A stretch of DNA of 64,000 nt from Collybiopsis luxurians FD-317 M1 (taxonomy: Eukaryota > Basidiomycota > Agaricomycetes > Agaricales > Omphalotaceae): positions 293,716 through 357,715 of the forward strand of contig KN834773.1 of the NCBI GenBank assembly GCA_000827265.1, in the 5' to 3' direction. Shown piece after piece: positions 46,844-58,781 of this stretch; the first letter of the stretch is position 1; each line of letters begins with the position of its first letter. The translations under genes were made by a program, and so were the position numbers. The notes under the pieces were generated by a model. It ran no database searches, was not told the DNA's origin, and saw nothing but the letters and a program-made list of their open reading frames with translations.

Positions 46844-48105
46844 TTTTTTTTTCTTTTTTTACGCGAGGATTAGGCATCAGGATATAGCGGATAGGTTAAG
46901 AATCAGTATTTGCAATCCGCAGGACTGCCAGGACTGTCTTGTTGGAGACGCGTTGATGTGTGGGCATCATCTCTCTTTACGACCAACTCACACGATTTAA
47001 GGGCCGTGACCCTGGTGACGAGTGAATTCCAACTGCGACACTTCCCAACTGTGCGATGATTTGGACGACAGGGAATCATGATGCCATGGAAGGAAGGTAA
47101 GGTCTGGAGATGAAGCTGTTTTTCAGATGAACGGTTGAAACTCGTAGAAACCGACGGACACTGCAACTGGTGACGCTGGTAGGCGCCAAATTACTGGTTC
47201 TCCTTGCAACAGCTGAGCAGTGAAATTTCATGTTGATGATATCTATATCTCTACATCGCGGCAGACTGAAATTAAAATGATCTACAGAAGCTGGCTACGT
47301 ACTGGAGGGGTCACGGAAGCTTTGATGGATAGCTTGGTGCCTGGTATCGAGCTAGGAAGTCGTTGATATTTTTGGCCGGGAAAAAAGTGACGATTTTGAT
47401 ATCGGAGGGATGATCGGAGGGTGTAAGCCTTCTTTGGTTTAGTCAAGCGATGAAGCTTGAAAGTTTCGTGAACCCTCAGTGCCGGTTCTCAACTGGAATT
47501 GTGGCGATCAGTGAGAATTTGCTGTTTATAGCCTAACACCTGTCTGGTTAACGTTACAGAGTAATGATTAGTGCGATATGAATATTGACAGGAATGAGCG
47601 GGGGACGGACGGACGTTCCGCGGGGGCATTCAATCGGAGCCTTGGTTACGTAGGTCGGCCGGGGAATGCCGAAGCTGTTCCCCAAATGAATTCCGCGAGA
47701 AATGAAAGGCAATTCGCTCTTTGTTCCGCAAAACTGGCCATCTTCATCTCTGGCTTCCTCGTCTTTCATCGTTTTCCGCACTCAACTCTATGCCCGGGTT
47801 CTCTCCCTCTGCATATCTTCTTTGGTCTATTCTAGCGTGTCTTGTGAGCCCCTTCAATAAAGCTTATTCACCCCTCTGCTCGGTCCTGAATTCTGGGAAT
47901 TTCAGTTTGAAGGTTTTCTGGTCGTTCATCTTTACAGCTATGACAAGTTTCAATGTGTAAAATGGGGTTCCGGAAGACAGCCTGGTGCTTTCAAAAGAGT
48001 AATGACGTACGCAAATACCCCGCCCATTAAACGAGCTCGCAATCTGCAGAATAAATGACGTTCGGGTCTAATAGATACTCATATCTGGCGACGGTACCAT
48101 TACTC
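46844..48105. other. Interval between ELP1 and the receptor gene
   Basis: ELP1 3' end, then the upstream region of the plus-strand receptor-like gene. Short overlapping frames only; no gene supported. Confidence 0.45.
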
Positions 48106-50143
48106 ATGGTATTCTCCCTTACAATGACCATATCTTCTTATCAACAAGGTTTGGTTTAATCTCCTCTAACAAGGACTCGCAAACCGATTGTGAATTTGTC
48201 TAGGATTCATGGTGACGCAGGAGGGTAAAGGTATGCTGTTTTGCGGCGCGTTCATACTTCTGCTGGAAGCTAATCAGAACTCCCTCAAAAGTGCTCTCAC
48301 TTCCCTTCTCTCTATGGTCCCATCCAGCCAGGAGACGGCTGCTTCCAATGTTCTTCATTCTGGCATCGGCTTGGGCATTTGAGCTGTGAGTTTCATGTCG
48401 AGTTTTGGCAATGTTCTCATCTCACATGCAACTTGCTTTGAATGTCAGAGTAACTCATCTCGAAGGTGATCCCCGTCTTCACTGGGCAATGTTTTCTGCT
48501 TGCTAATCGGCGATCACTGAGACAGAACTCACTTTTTGGTTGTTCCTGTTAAATCAAGGACCTGCTAAACGTGATTGGTTCAAGAGCTGGGAGTTTCGCG
48601 TTTGGTACCTTGGTGCGCTGCTCTTCTACTTTTGGCCGCAGATGGCTGATATCTCTGACTGTTCAGGGAGTGTAATAGCATTGATAGGAATGCCGTTGAC
48701 GGTTATAATCAAGAGAGCTGATTTAGATCTGGTGCGTCGACTTTAACCTTCGTAAAAGCTCCGTTGATCGACATGTTCGTAGTGTTTTGCTTGGATTTTC
48801 ATTGCTGGAACTGCCGCTGGTCTTTTCACAACGATCTGCTTTATCTACGTCCTTGTTTCCTTCCCCCGCTTTATACGTCGGGTTAAGCAGGAAGGTGCTG
48901 AACCCGAAGTCGTCGTTCGCCTGACCATCTTCTATCAACTAAACGTCAGTCCTTTTTTGGATTTCCGGCAAACTTGGCGTTAAACATTGTAATCACAGAT
49001 CACGCGCATAATTTTCCGGTTCATGTTCCACCTTCCGCTCCTCATACCTGCGCTGGACTCCATCCGGGGACCCCACTTGGTAATCCAGAATGCGTACGTT
49101 GTCACGCCTGGTTCTTACTTGCTTTTGCTCACTGCTTTTGGATTTATAGGGCTGCTTCGGGTAAATTTCCTTGCTGTCCGTACAATGTCTTTGGCGCTCA
49201 ACGGACCTTTTAGATCTACTTTGCATGCTAGGCGGGATCGGCTGCTTTGTATCATCTGCTATTACCCTTTTCGTCAGTACCCTTAATTTTTTCGTTCCCT
49301 TCTTGCAACTAAGGAAATAAACAGATATTCTTTCCCCGCTCCATAACTCGAGAGAGCGGCTATCGCGTCAAGATATCATCTACGCCAAGTATGGAGACAG
49401 CGAGTCATCCTTCCTCCCTACCCGATTATCATCCAGACGAAAACCTATCACCAAAATCTGCCACTCCAACCGCACATGATGCGTTCCACCACCATGCAGA
49501 CGGTTATAGAGAGCGCGCATTTGACACATTCCCACACGAATCGGAATACAACGGCGAGGCGACTCCGCAATACGAATCGGACCCGGAGAGTACCAATGTT
49601 TACTCTCCAATATCGCCGCAGGGGAGAAGTTGGATGGCGGAGAATAATGAGGATGGGATGGCGTTGGAGATGCGGTCTGACGAGAGGGAGAGGGGGAGAG
49701 AGGGGGCGAGGACGCCGGCGAGCTTTACTCAGTCACCCCAGAAATCACGACAACGGCAACCCCCCCAGCATCGCATTTATCATTCGCGGTCCCGAAGAGG
49801 CCGGAAGCGGGGTATGCTTGAGGAACAGCCTAGCATGGGGAGTATCCGGTCTGCGACGATGGGCATGAGCAAGCGGTCGAGTACGGGGAAGGATTCGAAC
49901 GCTGGTGTGATTGTGATACCGCATGTCACTCGCGTTCCGCGGTCGCGGTCGAATACGGCGGATGAGGTCGCTGCGTCGCGCCCGGCGAGTGTCGTGCATC
50001 CTTATGTGAGTTGCCTTTGCCGTTGCTTTGTTTTTCGGAATTTTTTTCTGATATTTTTTTTTCATGATTCGCAGGCAATGAATTTCACGTCTCCAATTGA
50101 TCTATGCGATCCTGATGATGAAATACTTCCACGAGCTGTGTGA
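48106..50143 (+). CDS. Seven-helix receptor-like membrane protein with long tail
   Basis: Eleven exons give 487 residues in frame: 48106-48148, 48204-48230, 48292-48385, 48449-48465, 48526-48731, 48783-48944, 48999-49093, 49150-49160, 49214-49272, 49325-50005, 50075-50143. The start of exon 3 is the least certain point. Hydrophobic helices include 'LLPMFFILASAWAFEL', 'LTFWLFLLNQG', 'FRVWYLGALLF', 'VIALIGMPLTVII', 'WIFIAGTAAGLFTTICFIYV', 'IIFRFMFHLPLLIPALD' and 'LLCMLGGIGCFVSSAITLF'. The charged loop 'EGAEPEVVVRLTIFYQLN' and the 'HLEELTFWLFLLNQGP' block are what I associate with a GPCR-like family of Agaricomycetes; ligand and coupling are unknown. After the last helix comes a ~240-residue disordered cytosolic tail with Ser/Arg-rich segments and 'VIPHVTRVPRSR', similar to a motif in the protein at 5837-7735. 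One exon is only 11 nt. Confidence 0.72.
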
Positions 50144-51088
50144 CCTTCCGCGGTTATGTTTTTCCTTCCTTTTTCCCCATCGTTGCTCTCTCCGTCGTTG
50201 GTTTCTTTGTCGTTTCCCTTTTCTCGTCTCGTGTGTATTATGGTATTGCTTGCTCGCTTGTTTCCCTCTCTTGTCTTTCTTTCTGTGTCACTACTACTGC
50301 TACTATAACGTCTCGGTTTTTTTTCCCCTCCCTAACGCTTTCGCTCACGCTCCTGAAGGAATTTATTACTGTAATTGCTTGCCCCCAACATGTACAACAG
50401 CCACTTCTCTCCCTCTCTCTCCTCTCTCATTTTCTCTGTCCTTTTATATCTGCTCGCCTGCCCCCATCAAAACACTCTGTGCTCTGCGCTCTGTGCTCAT
50501 CACCCTGACTTCTTAGACTACCTCTCTTGCTTTCTCTGATATAATTCAACTTGACTCGATCTTGCTTGTTTCTTGTTTCTTGTTTCTTGTTTGCTTCTGC
50601 CTGTACATATGTATATATTCTATACCCTCGATTATTACCTCAATACCTCCTCCCTCCTTCTCTACCTCCTTCTCTTTTTGTTCTCTTGAACCCGCTCTCT
50701 CCTCTCTCTTCCCACACCCCGACGTGGTAACGCGGTGGATGTCGGTGGAAGCCCAAAAACTCTTGTTGTACAACATATATACATACATACATGCGTAACT
50801 CATTTCGAGACCTGTCTCGAGCTCTATAAGGCTCTAATAGATATCGATCTGATAAGTATCTGATATCTGATATTTGATTATTTCTCTACCCTATATAAGG
50901 CTCTATGTCGATCTCATAAGTAGGTATCTGATAACTGATATTTGATTATTTCTCTACCCTATTTACTTGCTTTTCGAGTATGTGAATGTTCAGAATTACT
51001 GTGAAATGTAGGGTGCTCAGTACTGGTGGAGGAGGTGTTAGGAAGAAGATATTTTACCTTAGCGATGTGACATGTCGAGGGATACGAA
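50144..51088. other. C/T-rich 3' region and simple repeats
   Basis: Pyrimidine-rich DNA follows the receptor gene (50150-50720), with a (TTTCTTG)n run at about 50566-50591 and an imperfect ~72-bp tandem duplication at 50823-50961 ('TATAAGGCTCTA' ... 'TTTGATTATTTCTCTACCC'). Frames here are composition artefacts. Confidence 0.6.
50823..50961 (+). repeat. Two-copy tandem repeat, ~72 bp unit
   Basis: Copies at about 50823-50891 and 50894-50960, both from TATAAGGCTCTA to TTTCTCTACCC with internal differences. Confidence 0.7.
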
Positions 51089-52458
51089 TTCCTGGGGTTA
51101 GTGATTTTAACGAGCAGCCGGTCCGAGCGTCCGAGCAGGTACGAGCAGGTACGAGCAGGTACGAGCGAGTAGGAGCGGGGCCGAGCTACATCCAATATGC
51201 TAGGTAGGACTAGGTACTACACCATTTAGCACCCTTACGGTGCCCTCAAGTAATTAATTCAAAGATATTCAAGCGGCGAGAAGCAAGCCCACCTCTTTGA
51301 TACACTCTAACTCATGTTGACAGCGAGGTCCAGAGTTTAAGTTGGACTCTGAAGGGGAGGAAGAGAAACACTCCTAATGATAAGTCCAGACCTAGGCTGN
51401 NNNNNNNNNNNNNNNNNNNNNNNNNNNNNNNNNNNNNNNNNNNNNNNNNNNNNNNNNNNNNNNNNNNNNNNNNNNNNNNNNNNNNNNNNNNNNNNNNNNN
51501 NNNNNNNNNNNNNNNNNNNNNNNNNNNNNNNNNNNNNNNNNNNNNNNNNNNNNNNNNNNNNNNNNNNNNNNNNNNNNNNNNNNNNNNNNNNNNNNNNNNN
51601 NNNNNNNNNNNNNNNNNNNNNNNNNNNNNNNNNNNNNNNNNNNNNNNNNNNNNNNNNNNNNNNNNNNNNNNNNNNNNNNNNNNNNNNNNNNNNNNNNNNN
51701 NNNNNNNNNNNNNNNNNNNNNNNNNNNNNNNNNNNNNNNNNNNNNNNNNNNNNNNNNNNNNNNNNNNNNNNNNNNNNNNNNNNNNNNNNNNNNNNNNNNN
51801 NNNNNNNNNNNNNNNNNNNNNNNNNNNNNNNNNNNNNNNNNNNNNNNNNNNNNNNNNNNNNNNNNNNNNNNNNNNNNNNNNNNNNNNNNNNNNNNNNNNN
51901 NNNNNNNNNNNNNNNNNNNNNNNNNNNNNNNNNNNNNNNNNNNNNNNNNNNNNNNNNNNNNNNNNNNNNNNNNNNNNNNNNNNNNNNNNNNNNNNNNNNN
52001 NNNNNNNNNNNNNNNNNNNNNNNNNNNNNNNNNNNNNNNNNNNNNNNNNNNNNNNNNNNNNNNNNNNNNNNNNNNNNNNNNNNNNNNNNNNNNNNNNNNN
52101 NNNNNNNNNNNNNNNNNNNNNNNNNNTGTTTATTGAAGATCGGGTCTTTGAACTCTGAGATTGCTTTCCAAAGCAATAAAGGTTTCATTGTAACATTTAC
52201 AAGCATATACCAAGCATAAGAGTGCTAGTTTCTTTGACATGTAATGCATGGATTACTAAAAAGGTTCAGTATTTCATTCGATTTATTATTCAATTATTGA
52301 GCCTTAATAAAGGTTTGTATCATGATTTATTAGCTTTATGGTCCTGTATATCTATTAACAAAGCATTTCCATATGACTCGGACCTCGGAGATTTTTGCTC
52401 GTACTTGCTCGGACACTCGGACAGGGCGCTCGTTAAAGTCTCCACCCCGCGAATTCCT
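51089..52458. mobile_element. TIR element containing an assembly gap
   Basis: The left flank (51089-51170) and right flank (52378-52458) are inverted repeats: 'GAATTC..GGGGT' then 'TTTAACGAGC' then 'GTCCGAG.GTCCGAGCA.GTACGAG'. Near the left end a 10-bp unit GAGCAGGTAC repeats three times. About half of the element is unsequenced, so a transposase gene cannot be excluded. No target duplication was recognised. Confidence 0.6.
51400..52126. other. Assembly gap (727 N)
   Basis: Run of N inside the TIR element. Confidence 0.98.
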
Positions 52459-53453
52459 CACCAGATGACTTCAAAGACACTCGGGTAATGAGTAAATCGC
52501 TCCTCGTAAAAGTAAATGAGTCTGAGGATCAATTTCTCCACTCCTCCCGAAGTGCCGTTGAAGGCAAGTTGAATGATTATTTGAAGGAGAAAGCTGATGA
52601 ACAGGAACTTAACGGGAGGAGGACTCAATGACAGCGATTCCAAAAACTCTACCTCTATTTTTGAACGATTTTTTCATGTTTGGGATAGTGCATATGGGGA
52701 TGATTTTATTCTTGAAGCGACGGGAGTTGTGACAGTTGGCATGGGTTCGGGAATGGAATCAGCTCAATAAATAGATCACACCTAGGCTCGTACCCAGCCT
52801 GTCTATGAAGGCCGATCTAATGAGGGCCTGTCGATAAGCCTAGATCACACCGTTCAATGTCTTATTTTCGGGCAGAGAATATAATGTTCGTATCTAGCCC
52901 GGCTAGTAGCCATGAATGTCAAATAATGAGGCACCGCTCAGTTTATCACATGCGAGTACCAGGAAGCTTCTACTTACCTCTTTTTCCTCTCTGCTCTTCG
53001 ATACTGTACATCGTCAAATTCTTATTCTCCTCTTTGTGGTCTGTGATGTTACTATTCTATCTTTTCGAAGCCTCGCAGCAAGAGCTTCGCCCACTGTTTC
53101 GTTTACTAACCAGTAACTACGCATCGGGGAGGAAGGCGGGGTGGCTAAGCTGCCGAGCGGTGACAGTTGAATGATCCGTGGCTCCAGACACTAGTGCAAT
53201 CTTCACAGCTTCCATCAAAGCTTCCATCTCTCCATCCACCAAATTCTTTATACTTACATTATAACGGATGTACGGGGTGTGATATCTCCATTATACCAGA
53301 TTTTGGGTGTGATCACGGCATTATAATACCCCATTTGTCCAAAATAAGGTCAGTATGACTATCTCATATGATATAAAGTTTGGGACATTTTGATGGTGTC
53401 CCTCTTGTCCTCTCCCTTATCTTCCTTGACACAGGAAGACCGAACTAGTAATA
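52459..53453. other. Upstream region of gene A
   Basis: A small inverted pair (CACACCTAGGCT near 52779 / AGCCTAGATCACAC near 52838) marks another short element. No gene supported. Confidence 0.4.
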
Positions 53454-56081
53454 ATGACTCCTAGCCGGCACCCTAGACGGAGTAGTCGACCAGAACCTTA
53501 TCCCATTCAGAACAACTCGGTAAGATTGTACTTTCGATAACTCTCGCAGCGCGTTGGACTTACATTGATGTTTTATAGACGATACCCGGGTATGTCGTAA
53601 TCTACGCATAATCCAACGGAAAGATAAATGAAAAATCCGCCACCAGACCGTCGCTTTTTTCGCGGTCACGTAACGTCAAAATTTACGGGGGAGTTTTCAC
53701 AGCTGGTCATTATCAAAGTGCGTCGCGTAAGATCTCGTATTAGGTATAGAGCACACTATCAATACTCGCTTAGGTACACACCATGAAGCTGAAGCCGGCT
53801 CACAAGATATTCCCAAGGTAATTGACCATCACCTTCAATACTCGAATGATCTCGTGAACTCAGGCAATGAAAAGATCCCTATACATCTTGTTCGCTCTCA
53901 AGATAATCTCAGGAGACGGGACGAATGGACTTTCAGTATCGGAGAGGCTGATGGCAACGAGTCAAGAAGTGAACGAGGCAAAGTAATTATCCAGACATTT
54001 GTAGGACGCAGAGCAAGACAGGTACGTGATGAATTCAGAATTCAGAATTCTTACGCTGATTCATCTTTGAACTACGATAGCTCTGGCGAGCAACCATCGA
54101 TTATGCTCAGCTTTTAGTGTGAGTTTCTTTGTTCGTGCTTCGAACGACTCTAATTCTCACCTTAGCAATCCAAACCTTCTCAATATTGTAGGAACGTCTT
54201 TTGAAGACAGTGGGGCTCATTACATATTGTTTGGTGGCGGTATTGACACCTCCCTTCGTTTTGAACAACAATGTTCATTCTGCAATATCCACAGCTCAAC
54301 AAAATAATGCACACCGTTTGATTGCCTCTGGGTTAAGACTGGGAGAGAGGGAGACGACCATGTTTGGAACACGAATTGTAATATCAATGCTCTTTGGGAT
54401 TGTAACTCTAGCTGACCTTCCATTATAAGGTCTATGGAATTGCCGTAAGATCCCCATTTTGCATTTCCCTTTGGTTACTTACCTTGTAGATTTGAACAGT
54501 CTGGACTTGACTTCCTATCCAAGATAAACCCGAACCACCACCCCCTGGCCACTCTTGAAATTGAGGTATGTACATTTTGTGAAGATATCTGTATCCGTCC
54601 CTCCTTATAAAATTTTCAACACTGCAAGAGCTTTGATGTTTTTTCAGATGATATGGGAAAGACAGTGCTTGCATTTACCCCACACAGAGAGCACGACGAT
54701 GGGATACAGGAAGGGCATGACCATGTCCAACCACCATGGTTCGAGAGGAATGTTGCAGGTAACATACAGCTTGAACCAAGGAGGATTAATGTTTCGATGT
54801 TGAATTCTTTCATAACAAAGGTAGGATGAGGAACCTTTGTAGGTGGCGACTCTGCTAATTTAGTGCCCATAGCTTTTCAATGATGCAAACCACATCATCT
54901 ACAGTAAGTGGCGTATACTATTTGCTTGAGCACTTCAAGCTGATTTTCACTTGCTTCTAATTCATGCAGAAGAGAAACTTGATCGCCGTGATGATGATTT
55001 ACAGATTGGGCCCTCTCACAGAAGCGTAGGATGGCCTAAATCAAGCCCTATCGAAGGGAATAATATCAGCAATCCTAGTGCTGATGCCGAAAATATGGAA
55101 AACGTTGCTTGCAGACGAGAAATTACATGGACGTCTCTCGGTTTGAATCTGTCCCTATCTGACATATCAGAAACATATGAAGATATCCTACACTCTATTC
55201 CACCTCTCGACAGATCCGCAAATCGGTCCTCAATTAACCTTCCTCGTCGGTCTGGGCAAAGAAGATCGGCAGCACCACATGCATGTAAGAGGTATCGTCG
55301 TGAAGAAATTACGTTTACTCCCGATGCAGTCCGAAATGCTATTTTGGTCTTTGAACAGCCATCCTTCAATGAAATTTGCTCACAGTGCGGTCAGGTTGTT
55401 ACTCTACATACCATGTCAAGGTTAAATCTTCTTTTTAAAGTTGCTGAACCTAGGCTGAATTTGTGCAGAGATCTTGACAGTGTCCTAACAGATGTTCCGC
55501 GCTCTCTGAATCACCTAGCTAATCCGTCTACCGTTGATTTCAATGATAACCCATCATCTTCACTGGCAGAATCTTCAGCTGCTCACTTTCAGTCGCTACA
55601 TGAGCCAACACGTGCCACACCGGGATCCAACAAAACATTTCTTGACTTTGAATCTCTTGCCCAGAATTATTTATCCATGCCGGCCTCTAAGTCATCGGAA
55701 GTTGCTTCTTCATCCTCCGATACCCATGTGCCTGCTGTTAATAAACAGGTAGAAATGGCTCAGCCTGCAGCTTCTCAGGCTCGGAACGAGGCCGCAGCCT
55801 TGCAGGCTGCCTTTGATGCTATACTGGGTACTCCATCTCTGGCAGTCTCATCATATTCATGTTTTGCTCATTCAGTGGATTTAGGCTCTCCGGAATTCAC
55901 AATGGCCAATGATTTGCTTGATGACTTTCTGGAATCTCCCTCAGCCTACTCCAAACACTCTCCTTTCATTCCACCCCTTGAAACACCAATTACAGACTGG
56001 ATTGGTGACGAAATTGACTGGATGTCGAGTGAACCTCTCGTTGATGATGCTGTGTTGGAGGCGGGCAGTCGTATAATTTAA
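53454..56081 (+). CDS. Gene A: paralogue of gene B with acidic tail
   Basis: Thirteen exons close in frame to 652 residues: 53454-53519, 53579-53589, 53647-53726, 53774-53817, 53875-54021, 54081-54118, 54166-54239, 54295-54377, 54430-54444, 54500-54565, 54629-54820, 54873-54903, 54970-56081. It aligns with gene B exon by exon: 'SLFSRSRNVKIYGG', 'GKVIIQTFVGRRARQ', 'NPNLLNIVGTSFED', 'GERETTMFGTRIVYGIASGL', 'FDVFSDDMGKTVLAFTPH', 'SWTSLGLN'-like 'TWTSLGLNLSLSDISETYED', and 'REEITFTPDAVRNAILVF'. Exons 1, 2, 6, 7, 8, 9 and 12 have exactly the same lengths (66, 11, 38, 74, 83, 15, 31 nt). After 'ICSQCGQVV' the two part company. A has no dsRNA-binding fold but ~240 residues rich in Ser/Pro and acidic residues ('FIPPLETPITDWIGDEIDWM') resembling an activation-type tail. 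Function unknown; catalytic kinase residues were not seen. Confidence 0.78.
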
Positions 56082-56234
56082 GTGCTGGAGGAACAACGAT
56101 ACTTGTTGATTTGTTAATACAAGCCTTGTAGAATAACAAAACAATGATTGCCAAGCACTTCCCTCCGACGGGGCGAATCGGAAATGCTTCCTGTTTGATA
56201 TATTGTTAATTATTTATTTATAACATGGCTGATA

Positions 56235-56400
56235 GTCCGTTACGAGTCCGGAATGAAATGAAGGAATTGTCCTTATGGCCAGTTTGTCCTTTTTCCCACA
56301 ATCCTCTCTATACCCAAGTTTTATCCCCATATATGGACATGTCACTTTCTGTGACTGTCTGTTATGTGCATGACTTCCCACCACCATTGTTTTCCTTTTT
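56235..56400 (+). repeat. Dispersed repeat E, copy 1
   Basis: Matches 60965-61130: 'GGAATGAAATG.AGGAATTG' then 'CCCCATATATGGA.(A/G)TGTCAC' then 'GTGACTTCC'-like sequence, in the same order and spacing with moderate divergence. Confidence 0.6.
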
Positions 56401-57407
56401 CAAATGTTCTCCTCTTCATTGCCTCCTGTGTTGTTCTCTGTTGTTTCCTCTCTTTGATGCTTTTTGACTTGATGTACATCCTCTCCCTTACACAGTGGGA
56501 AGTGATTACAATCATACTGATTGATTCAGACAATCATTGCGGTCAAAAACAATCAGTATGATTGTGATCTTACCATGCAGTCAAAACAACAATAGAAATA
56601 ATTGTCAATATGGGTGAGCAGTCAGAATCATTGCAACAACTTTGTGAGCTTGCTGGTCAGTTATACTGAGTGCACTTTTTTTCTCGGCATGTATATGCTG
56701 TTTCAAAATATGTAGTGTCAAGTTGCCAAGACTAGACACAGAACTCTCATTTCAAACCCTTTCTCATTCTATATTTCTTGTAAGTCCTGGTAGTATTCAA
56801 TAGACACAGTATGTTAGCTCTTGCATAATGAAGCATTGAGATTTTCACTAAGAGTGTATCAATTACTCTCTCACCTTGTGCATACAAGGAACTTATGATG
56901 AGCTCTTTGAAAGATGAGATGGACATGAAAAAATTAGCGCTGAGTATCTACCCACTTTCAATCTGGGTGAGCATGGTACTCAAGTGGTAAATACTAATGT
57001 GTTCATGGTGAACTGTCATTCTTGGCTGACTGAGACTCGAGGCAGCATGCCGCTTTGCCGAAGCAACGTGACCTATGTTGACATTTCATGTGATGGTTCA
57101 AATCTTTTTCCACTCCTGTCATGTTCTCCCCGGTCTATCTGCTACAATTTGAATGCCTTGCTTCATGACCAGTTGCATTCTCTTGAAAGGATGTGGAATA
57201 GCTACATTAGCATGGACGTCAAGTTAAAGTTACCGCATCAGCGCCATCGACTTTGGCAATAACATTTGGGAAATCAAAGAGGCGAGCAATATGCAGAGGA
57301 TGAAAATGATGGCATTTATGAACCAAGGCATTGTTGTGTAACTCCAGTATTGAATACATGTAGTGTATAGTGTGTATACTTTGTAAATACAGCTCGTATT
57401 GGGTAAG

Positions 57408-57558
57408 TGTCTGGATTTGTACAAGCCACGTGCGAAGTGCGATGGCCCATCCCACAAGTGAATATTCTGTCTTCTGTCTATCTAACTTACCTTAAGGTAC
57501 CGGTACCACTTGTGGGACGGGCTGGCATCGCGCTTCGCGCGCAGCATGTACGAGTCTG
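57408..57558. repeat. Two repeat-D ends, head to head
   Basis: 57408-57459 is a reverse copy and 57508-57558 a forward copy of the ~50-bp block seen at 3372-3420, separated by 48 bp of unrelated sequence. Confidence 0.65.
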
Positions 57559-58781
57559 GATTGCCTGTCAAGGATCAGGCCTTAGAGGCACTTATGTGCA
57601 CCAGGGCTTGTAAAAAAAAATTAGTTTGCAAGAACATATTTGAGTTGACCAGATTAGGCAAGTGTAGGAATGGATGTTGCAGTGTGTGATATGATCTTGA
57701 ATGTTTGTCTCATTCATGGTGAAAATCAATTTTTTCTCATGGCACTTGCAATAGAGCTTAGAAAAATACAATAAATTCTGCATAGACTCACAATCAACCT
57801 AGAATGATGCCTGGCCAGTGGCTTGAAATTTCTGCAAGAAATAAATGTGCATAAAGGGCAAAATCTGTCCCATTAAGCGATCAATGCCCATACTCATTGG
57901 AGTATCACTCAAGGAAGGCAAAATACGTAGATAAATTTCCGTTTGACCTCGTAGTGGGAGTAGAAAGGAGGCAAACGGATGAGGGGAAATACAACAATAC
58001 ATGGCTATATAGTTAGATCTATTTGAAATGGAGCGGCTGCTGCAAGCAACTATCACTCGGCAATTTGCAAATTCATAAATCCAACAGCGGTTACTTGTAC
58101 CCTGTGACTCAAACGATGCCGCGTTACGAATACAATTGAATTGGGTAAATTAATTGAGATGTAATAACAATGATGAATTACAGTACGTAAATTGTCAGGT
58201 GGGTATCGATCCAACTGACTACAAGAGTACAGCTGAAAATTTTAGTTTACACTAGTTTCTGTAGATGTGCCAGCCCGAAGTTCAAGTCTCCAAAATATAT
58301 TGCGTAAAGCTCCAACCTGGGCAGGAGTAAGGTATGTTTTGGTGAATGGAATGAGATTTACCCTAAAAAAGTAAACAAAACTCTTGTATTGGAGGTCTGA
58401 AGGCGGAAAATCCACTGCAAATCAGGATAATGTCAATAAATAGGTTGAGCTTGCTCAGGACAGCCTTGAGGTTGTCTGGGTCGTGTAGCATATGCCGCTA
58501 CACATGCAACCATTTCAAGAAACTTTCAAACACATTGTGAAACTCGAGATCCTACCGCACTCATGAGTCACAGTGATGAACATCTTGGAACTGAGCTTCT
58601 TTATGACCATGATTCTTGAAAATAAGGTAGTACACAATAACCATGCTACTTGCCAAAATGAAACTGGTGAGGTGATCTCAGCAGTAGAAATGATGACCGA
58701 CATTAGCAACACAGTGGAGCTGATGGCACTGTGATATAAAGGAAAGAGTGACGGTACGGACCTGCCAAACTGTCTGTGAAC

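Larger units (their letters stand above)
56082..58781. other. Repeat-rich interval
   Basis: Holds repeat E copy 1 (56235-56400), a hairpin at 56505-56570 (CAATCATACTGATTG / CAATCAGTATGATTG) and two copies of repeat D. Minus-strand coding-like patches lie at about 58420-58260 ('VDFPPSDLQYKSF', 'YLTPAQVGALRNIFWRLELR') and 58000-57800 ('GQTEIYLRILPSLSD'). They may be exons of an unrecognised minus-strand gene, but no complete structure could be built. Confidence 0.4.

Noticed and set aside
50097..50516. Overlapping 122- and 139-codon frames
   Set aside because: Pure C/T-rich composition in a 3' region, Ser/Leu/Phe/Cys only.
51337..52219. Frames of 280-289 codons on both strands
   Set aside because: They exist only because the N run contains no stop codons.
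54951..56081. Stand-alone 376-codon gene
   Set aside because: It is the last exon of gene A; the ATG lies in the preceding intron.
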